From positions 1 through 8,493 of the forward strand of contig MGML01000108.1 of the NCBI GenBank assembly GCA_001796415.1: a stretch of DNA of 8,493 nt. Direction: 5' to 3'. The DNA comes from Chloroflexi bacterium RBG_13_46_14. Its GTDB lineage: Bacteria; Chloroflexota; Dehalococcoidia; Dehalococcoidales; UBA2162. Shown piece after piece: positions 5,400 through 8,493 of the stretch. A program made the translations under genes and the position numbers. The number at the start of each line of letters is the position of its first letter. Position 1 is the stretch's first letter. The notes beneath the pieces were generated by a model. That model had not been told where the DNA came from and made no database searches. It saw nothing but the letters and a program-made list of their open reading frames with translations.

Positions 5400-5519
5400 C
5401 TCCTGGTGGTTTGAGCGGGGTGGTACCACCCGTTCCCATCCCGAACACGGAAGTGAAACGCCCCAGCGCGGAGGATACTGAGGGGTTTCCCCTTGTGGAA
5501 AATAAGTCACTGCCAGGAG
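5400..5519 (+). rRNA. rrf: 5S ribosomal RNA
   Basis: The 120-nt span closes on itself: CTCCTGG (5400-5406) pairs with CCAGGAG (5513-5519) as helix I. Between them is the strongly conserved block ACCCGTTCCCATCCCGAACA (starting around 5428), followed by GGAAGTGAAACG and CCCCAGCGC, the hallmark loop B/C region of bacterial 5S rRNA, and then a GAGGGGTTTCCCC arm. 5S rRNA is part of the large-subunit central protuberance. No 23S or 16S gene lies within 2.2 kb upstream beyond protein-coding genes, or downstream, so this is a solitary copy. I could not find a convincing -35/-10 pair in the ~28 nt after the preceding terminator. Just downstream, ACCTG/CAGGT (5525-5546) could form a 5-bp hairpin that aids 3' termination or processing. 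Confidence 0.95.
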
Positions 5520-5578
5520 GCTTTACCTGAAATCACTGATACAGGTTCATTGCTCTATCTTTCCACGCTTGTCTCTTA

Positions 5579-5607
5579 TTGCTTTATTATCAAGGTTGGA
5601 TTATAAT
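5579..5607 (+). promoter_or_regulatory. Promoter of clpC
   Basis: TTGCTT (5579-5584), a 17-nt spacer and a perfect TATAAT (5602-5607) lie 45 nt upstream of the clpC start, giving a leader of about 38 nt. I see neither a CtsR-type heptad repeat nor a CIRCE inverted repeat, the usual heat-shock repressor sites for clpC in Firmicutes, so regulation may differ. Confidence 0.6.
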
Positions 5608-5651
5608 TAATTTGAGACTGGCTATTATTGAAGTGGATTTAAGGAGAGAAA

Positions 5652-8123
5652 ATGCCTAGTCGATTTGAGAAATTTTCCGAACGGGCTCGTCGTGTACTTA
5701 CCTCTGCCCAGGAAGAAGCACAAAACCTCAACCACAATTACATTGGCACGGAGCATATTCTTTTAGGTCTTATCCGCGAAGAGGAAGGCGTTGCTGCCAA
5801 GGTTCTTACCAACCTTGGTATCAGTCTGACCAAGGTACGCTCTGCGGTTGAATTCATCATCGGGCGTGGAGAAAAAGCAAGTACCGGTGAAATCGGCCTT
5901 ACGCCCAGGGCAAAAAGAGTTATCGAACTGGCTATTGATGAAGCACGTCATCTAAGCCATAACTATATTGGTACCGAGCACATACTTCTTGGCCTTCTTC
6001 ATGAAGGAGAAGGAGTGGCTGCCGGAGTACTGGATAGTTTCGGCCTGACCATTGAACAGGCGCGTACCGAAGTAACTAATGTTCTCAGCCAGGGAACTGC
6101 CCGAACCAAACCAGCCAAGTCTGCGACCCGCACTCCGATACTCGACCAGTTGAGTGTCGATCTTACGGCTGCAGCGGCTTCGGGTAAATTAGACCCGGTT
6201 ATCGGACGGCACAAGGAGATTGAGCGTGTTATCCAGATCCTCAGTCGTCGGACTAAAAATAATCCGGCGCTGATAGGAGAACCGGGGGTTGGGAAGACTG
6301 CGATAGTCGAGGGACTGGCACATCGTGTTGCCGCTGGTGATGTCCCCGAGACACTTGAAGGCAAGAGAATAGTCACTCTTGACATAGCTTCCGTAGTTGC
6401 AGGTACTAAATACCGCGGTGAATTTGAAGAACGCCTTAAGAAGATTATAAACGAGCTTAAAACCTCGAAAAACTGCGTGCTTTTTATCGACGAGTTCCAC
6501 ACCATCGTCGGTGCCGGTGCAGCCGAAGGTGCGGTTGATGCTGCCAGCATCCTGAAACCGTCATTGGCAAGGGGAGAACTGCAATGCATCGGTGCGACAA
6601 CGCTTGATGATTACCGCAAGCATATCGAACGTGATCCCGCCCTTGAACGCAGGTTCCAGCCGATACTTGTCGAGGAACCTTCCGTAGAGCAAACTCTCGC
6701 GATACTTCATGGTGTTAAAGAACGCTATGAAGAACACCATAAGCTGACCATCAGTGATGAGGCGCTTAGTTCGGCAGCGCAATTATCGGCAAGGTACATA
6801 ACCGATCGTTTTCTGCCTGATAAAGCAATAGATGTTATCGATGAAGCTTCCTCAAGAGTACGTATCCGGCACAGAGTTCAGCCGGATACTCTCAAGGAAG
6901 CAAGGCAGACCGAGGATAGCGTCCGGAAAAATAAAGAAGCCGCACTTGCCAGCCAGCAATACGATTATGCCGCTGAGCTTCGACAGCAGGAACTTGAACT
7001 TGAAGAAAAGATAAAGCAACTAAAAGAAGAATGGCAGAGCTCACTGGAAACGGAAAAGCCGGTAGTGACCCAGGAAGATGTTGCCGAAGTTATCAGCATG
7101 TGGACCGGGGTACCGACTGTCCAGTTAACCGATGATGAAACCAGCCGGCTTCTTCATATGGAGGAGGAACTCCACAAGAGGATTATCGGCCAGGAAGAAG
7201 CGGTCGATACGATATCAAAGGCGGTACGTCGTGCCAGGGCAGGTTTGAAAGATCCGAAACACCCGATAGGTAATTTTATATTCCTCGGACCGACAGGTGT
7301 TGGTAAAACCGAGCTGGTAAAAGCTCTTGCGGAATTCATGTTCGGTAGCGAGGACGCGCTGATTCGGCTCGACATGTCTGAGTATCAGGAAAGGCATACC
7401 GTGTCCAGGCTTGTGGGAGCACCTCCAGGATATATTGGCTATGATGAAGGTGGACAACTGACCGAAGCAGTCAGGAGAAAATCGTACTCCTGTATACTAC
7501 TTGACGAGATTGAAAAAGCTCATCCGGATGTGTTCAACATTCTGCTCCAGATTTTCGATGACGGACATCTGACTGACGCGAAGGGACGCCGGGTTGATTT
7601 CCGCAATTGTATTATCATCATGACCAGTAATATCGGAGCCGAGACAATCAGGAAAGGCAGCGCGATCGGTTTCGCATCTCGTACCAATGAATCGAAGATC
7701 CAGGAAATGGAATACGAAAAAATGAAGGAAAAACTTCTCGAGGAACTCAAGAAGACCTTCAGACCTGAATTCCTTAACCGCATCGACAGTGTGATGGTAT
7801 TCCATTCGCTTACTAAAGAGCATATTCGAAAAATAGTAGACCTTATGCTGGTTAACGTGACTAATCAACTTAAGGAAAAAGGAATAAAACTTGAAGTAAC
7901 TAATGCTGCCAAAGATTTCCTTGGCGAGAAAGGCTATGATGAAGCTTTTGGAGCAAGACCTTTACGCAGGATGATCCAGGATATGGTAGAAGATAAACTT
8001 TCTGACAGTATACTGCGGGGTCAGTTCCGCCCTGGTGATACGGTAATAGCGGATGTAGAAGGGGATGAAATTATAGTACACACCGATGCTGTGGAAGCAT
8101 TGATTGGGGATGTTGCGCCGTAA
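5652..8123 (+). CDS. clpC: ATP-dependent unfoldase ClpC (AAA+ Clp protease ATP-binding subunit)
   Basis: ClpC is a hexameric AAA+ unfoldase that feeds substrates to the ClpP peptidase in the cytoplasm. At 823 residues it has family length. Two Clp-N repeats come first, each with the hallmark [13 protein letters not shown] (residues 28-40 and 103-115). The first ATPase domain has Walker A GEPGVGKT (209-216), pore-loop KYRGEFE (253-259) and Walker B VLFIDE (276-281), with arginine fingers near 333-334. The middle segment, about 427-461 ('[10 protein letters not shown]'), is a UVR-type coiled coil, the mark of ClpC as opposed to ClpB or ClpA and the usual docking site for adaptors. The second ATPase domain has GPTGVGKT (546-553), pore loop GYIGYDEGG (593-601) and Walker B CILLDE (614-619). 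The ATG follows AAGGAGAG. It is flanked by a promoter and a terminator and is therefore probably transcribed alone; no clpP, ctsR, mcsA or mcsB gene adjoins it. Confidence 0.97.
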   Translation: MPSRFEKFSERARRVLTSAQEEAQNLNHNYIGTEHILLGLIREEEGVAAKVLTNLGISLTKVRSAVEFIIGRGEKASTGEIGLTPRAKRVIELAIDEARHLSHNYIGTEHILLGLLHEGEGVAAGVLDSFGLTIEQARTEVTNVLSQGTARTKPAKSATRTPILDQLSVDLTAAAASGKLDPVIGRHKEIERVIQILSRRTKNNPALIGEPGVGKTAIVEGLAHRVAAGDVPETLEGKRIVTLDIASVVAGTKYRGEFEERLKKIINELKTSKNCVLFIDEFHTIVGAGAAEGAVDAASILKPSLARGELQCIGATTLDDYRKHIERDPALERRFQPILVEEPSVEQTLAILHGVKERYEEHHKLTISDEALSSAAQLSARYITDRFLPDKAIDVIDEASSRVRIRHRVQPDTLKEARQTEDSVRKNKEAALASQQYDYAAELRQQELELEEKIKQLKEEWQSSLETEKPVVTQEDVAEVISMWTGVPTVQLTDDETSRLLHMEEELHKRIIGQEEAVDTISKAVRRARAGLKDPKHPIGNFIFLGPTGVGKTELVKALAEFMFGSEDALIRLDMSEYQERHTVSRLVGAPPGYIGYDEGGQLTEAVRRKSYSCILLDEIEKAHPDVFNILLQIFDDGHLTDAKGRRVDFRNCIIIMTSNIGAETIRKGSAIGFASRTNESKIQEMEYEKMKEKLLEELKKTFRPEFLNRIDSVMVFHSLTKEHIRKIVDLMLVNVTNQLKEKGIKLEVTNAAKDFLGEKGYDEAFGARPLRRMIQDMVEDKLSDSILRGQFRPGDTVIADVEGDEIIVHTDAVEALIGDVAP

Positions 8124-8156
8124 TCTGATCAGTTTATAGACCGGATTAGTAATCCA

Positions 8157-8196
8157 GGGGGCGGGATAATGGTAATTATTACACCCGCCTCCTTTT
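8157..8196 (+). terminator. Intrinsic terminator of clpC
   Basis: GGGGGCGGG (8157-8165) pairs with CCCGCCTCC (8184-8192), one G-T wobble, with further ATAAT/ATTAT pairing towards a GGTA loop. TTTTAT follows immediately. This is a classic rho-independent terminator starting about 35 nt after the clpC stop. Confidence 0.9.
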
Positions 8197-8224
8197 ATGT
8201 TAAAATCAGGCAGGCAGGAAAAAG

Positions 8225-8386
8225 ATGATAGACTGGGCTTTTGCAGGAAAAATTGGCGGAATTGGTTTCGGTATGGTATTTGTCGTACTGGTGATACTTG
8301 CCGTTGTATTATGGCTGGTAGGCCTGATATTCAAGAAAATAGGAACCGGAGAAGAAAAATCCGGAGATAATAAGAAAGGAGCTTAG
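8225..8386 (+). CDS. OadG-family small membrane subunit of a sodium-pump decarboxylase
   Basis: This is a complete 53-residue frame: ATG 8225 after an AGGAAA ribosome site, TAG at 8384-8386. A short amphipathic start and a glycine-rich 'IGGIGFGMVFVV' lead into a single hydrophobic segment (about residues 13-36, including 'VVLVILAVVLWLVGLIF'), then a charged, Gly/Lys/Glu-rich cytoplasmic tail. The 'GFGMVF..L..L' beginning and overall shape match the gamma or delta subunit (OadG/MmdD) that anchors and assembles oxaloacetate or methylmalonyl-CoA decarboxylase pumps. These enzymes couple decarboxylation of a biotin-bound carboxyl group to sodium export. The adjoining biotinyl-domain gene, 2 nt on, supports the call. 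Which acid is decarboxylated cannot be told here. A TAAAAT (8201-8206) with ATTACA (8178-8183) at 17 nt is a possible promoter but overlaps the clpC terminator. Confidence 0.75.
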   Translation: MIDWAFAGKIGGIGFGMVFVVLVILAVVLWLVGLIFKKIGTGEEKSGDNKKGA

Positions 8387-8388
8387 AA

Positions 8389-8493
8389 TTGGCACAGGAA
8401 ATCGTTGAAGTACCGATAACGGGGAAAATCATAAGTGTTGACACAAAGGTGGGAGATGAGGTGCAGGAGGGGGACGTTATCTGCTACATAGAG
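8389..8493 (+). CDS. Biotinyl/lipoyl-domain carrier protein, N-terminal part (3'-truncated by window edge)
   Basis: The frame opens with TTG at 8389, 7 nt after AAAGGAG (8375-8381), and is still open at the window end, showing 35 residues. They fit the first half of a biotin carrier fold: 'VEVPITGKIISVDTKVGDEV' carries the P-x-x-G-x-I and V-G-D-x-V turns, and 'EGDVICYIE' leads to the strand before the modified lysine. The lysine itself (usually in an M-K-M turn) would lie just outside the window, so a lipoyl carrier is not formally excluded. Next to the OadG-type gene, it is best read as the biotin carrier (gamma) subunit of the same sodium-pump decarboxylase, encoded separately from the carboxyltransferase. 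The gap to the preceding stop is 2 nt, indicating one operon. Confidence 0.8.
   Translation, partial: MAQEIVEVPITGKIISVDTKVGDEVQEGDVICYIE

Noticed and set aside
5999..6589. Minus-strand open frame of 196 codons inside clpC
   Set aside because: It is entirely antisense to the conserved ClpC ATPase domain 1, has no ribosome site, and has a Ser/Ala/Thr/Pro-rich composition typical of a codon-bias shadow.
8178..8206. ATTACA-N17-TAAAAT as promoter of the decarboxylase operon
   Set aside because: It overlaps the clpC terminator stem and the -35 is weak; mentioned only as a possibility and not listed as a feature.

Overview
The window is mostly a bacterial housekeeping neighbourhood with one small accessory-looking pocket at about 950-2050. 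Base composition is moderate, Shine-Dalgarno sites are strong (AAGGAGGTGA, GAGGTGA, AAGGAGAG), and starts include ATG and TTG. The ClpC has two N-terminal repeats plus a UVR segment, as in Gram-positive-type and Chloroflexota bacteria. A stand-alone 5S rRNA gene, a short winged-helix regulator and a split OadG/biotin-carrier pair fit a Dehalococcoidia-like Chloroflexota best. That placement is inference: no marker here was compared with a database.

Layout. Positions 2-946 (+) hold the C-terminal part of an HD-domain phosphohydrolase, followed 6 nt later by a nine-cysteine protein of unknown function. Positions 950-1523 (-) hold a ~100-residue winged-helix regulator and a doubtful overlapping downstream reading frame that runs into a palindromic repeat (991-1009). 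Positions 1524-2050 (+) form a divergent control region: a promoter-like site overlapped by a perfect 12-base palindrome, a leader of about 260 nt, a 35-codon gene for a Lys/Pro/Gly repeat peptide with a near-perfect ribosome binding site, and a strong GC hairpin. Positions 2279-4451 (+) hold ftsZ and rlmN, overlapping by 14 nt. Positions 4452-5302 hold a non-coding stretch with stem-loops and then a GNAT acetyltransferase with its own -10 box and terminator. Positions 5400-5519 are a 5S rRNA gene with no 16S or 23S beside it. Positions 5652-8123 hold clpC as a single-gene unit between a promoter and a clear intrinsic terminator. Positions 8225-8493 start a new operon: a small OadG-type membrane protein and, 2 nt on, a biotinyl-domain protein cut by the window edge.

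How the genes relate. Cell division (FtsZ), ribosome maturation (RlmN, 5S rRNA) and protein quality control (ClpC) are core functions placed side by side. Only ftsZ-rlmN and the final pair are clearly co-transcribed. The final pair points to a biotin-dependent, sodium-pumping decarboxylase whose other subunits lie beyond the window. The least explained part is the divergent regulator / micro-peptide region at 1221-2048. I see no CRISPR array, transposase, tRNA or multi-gene defence system.
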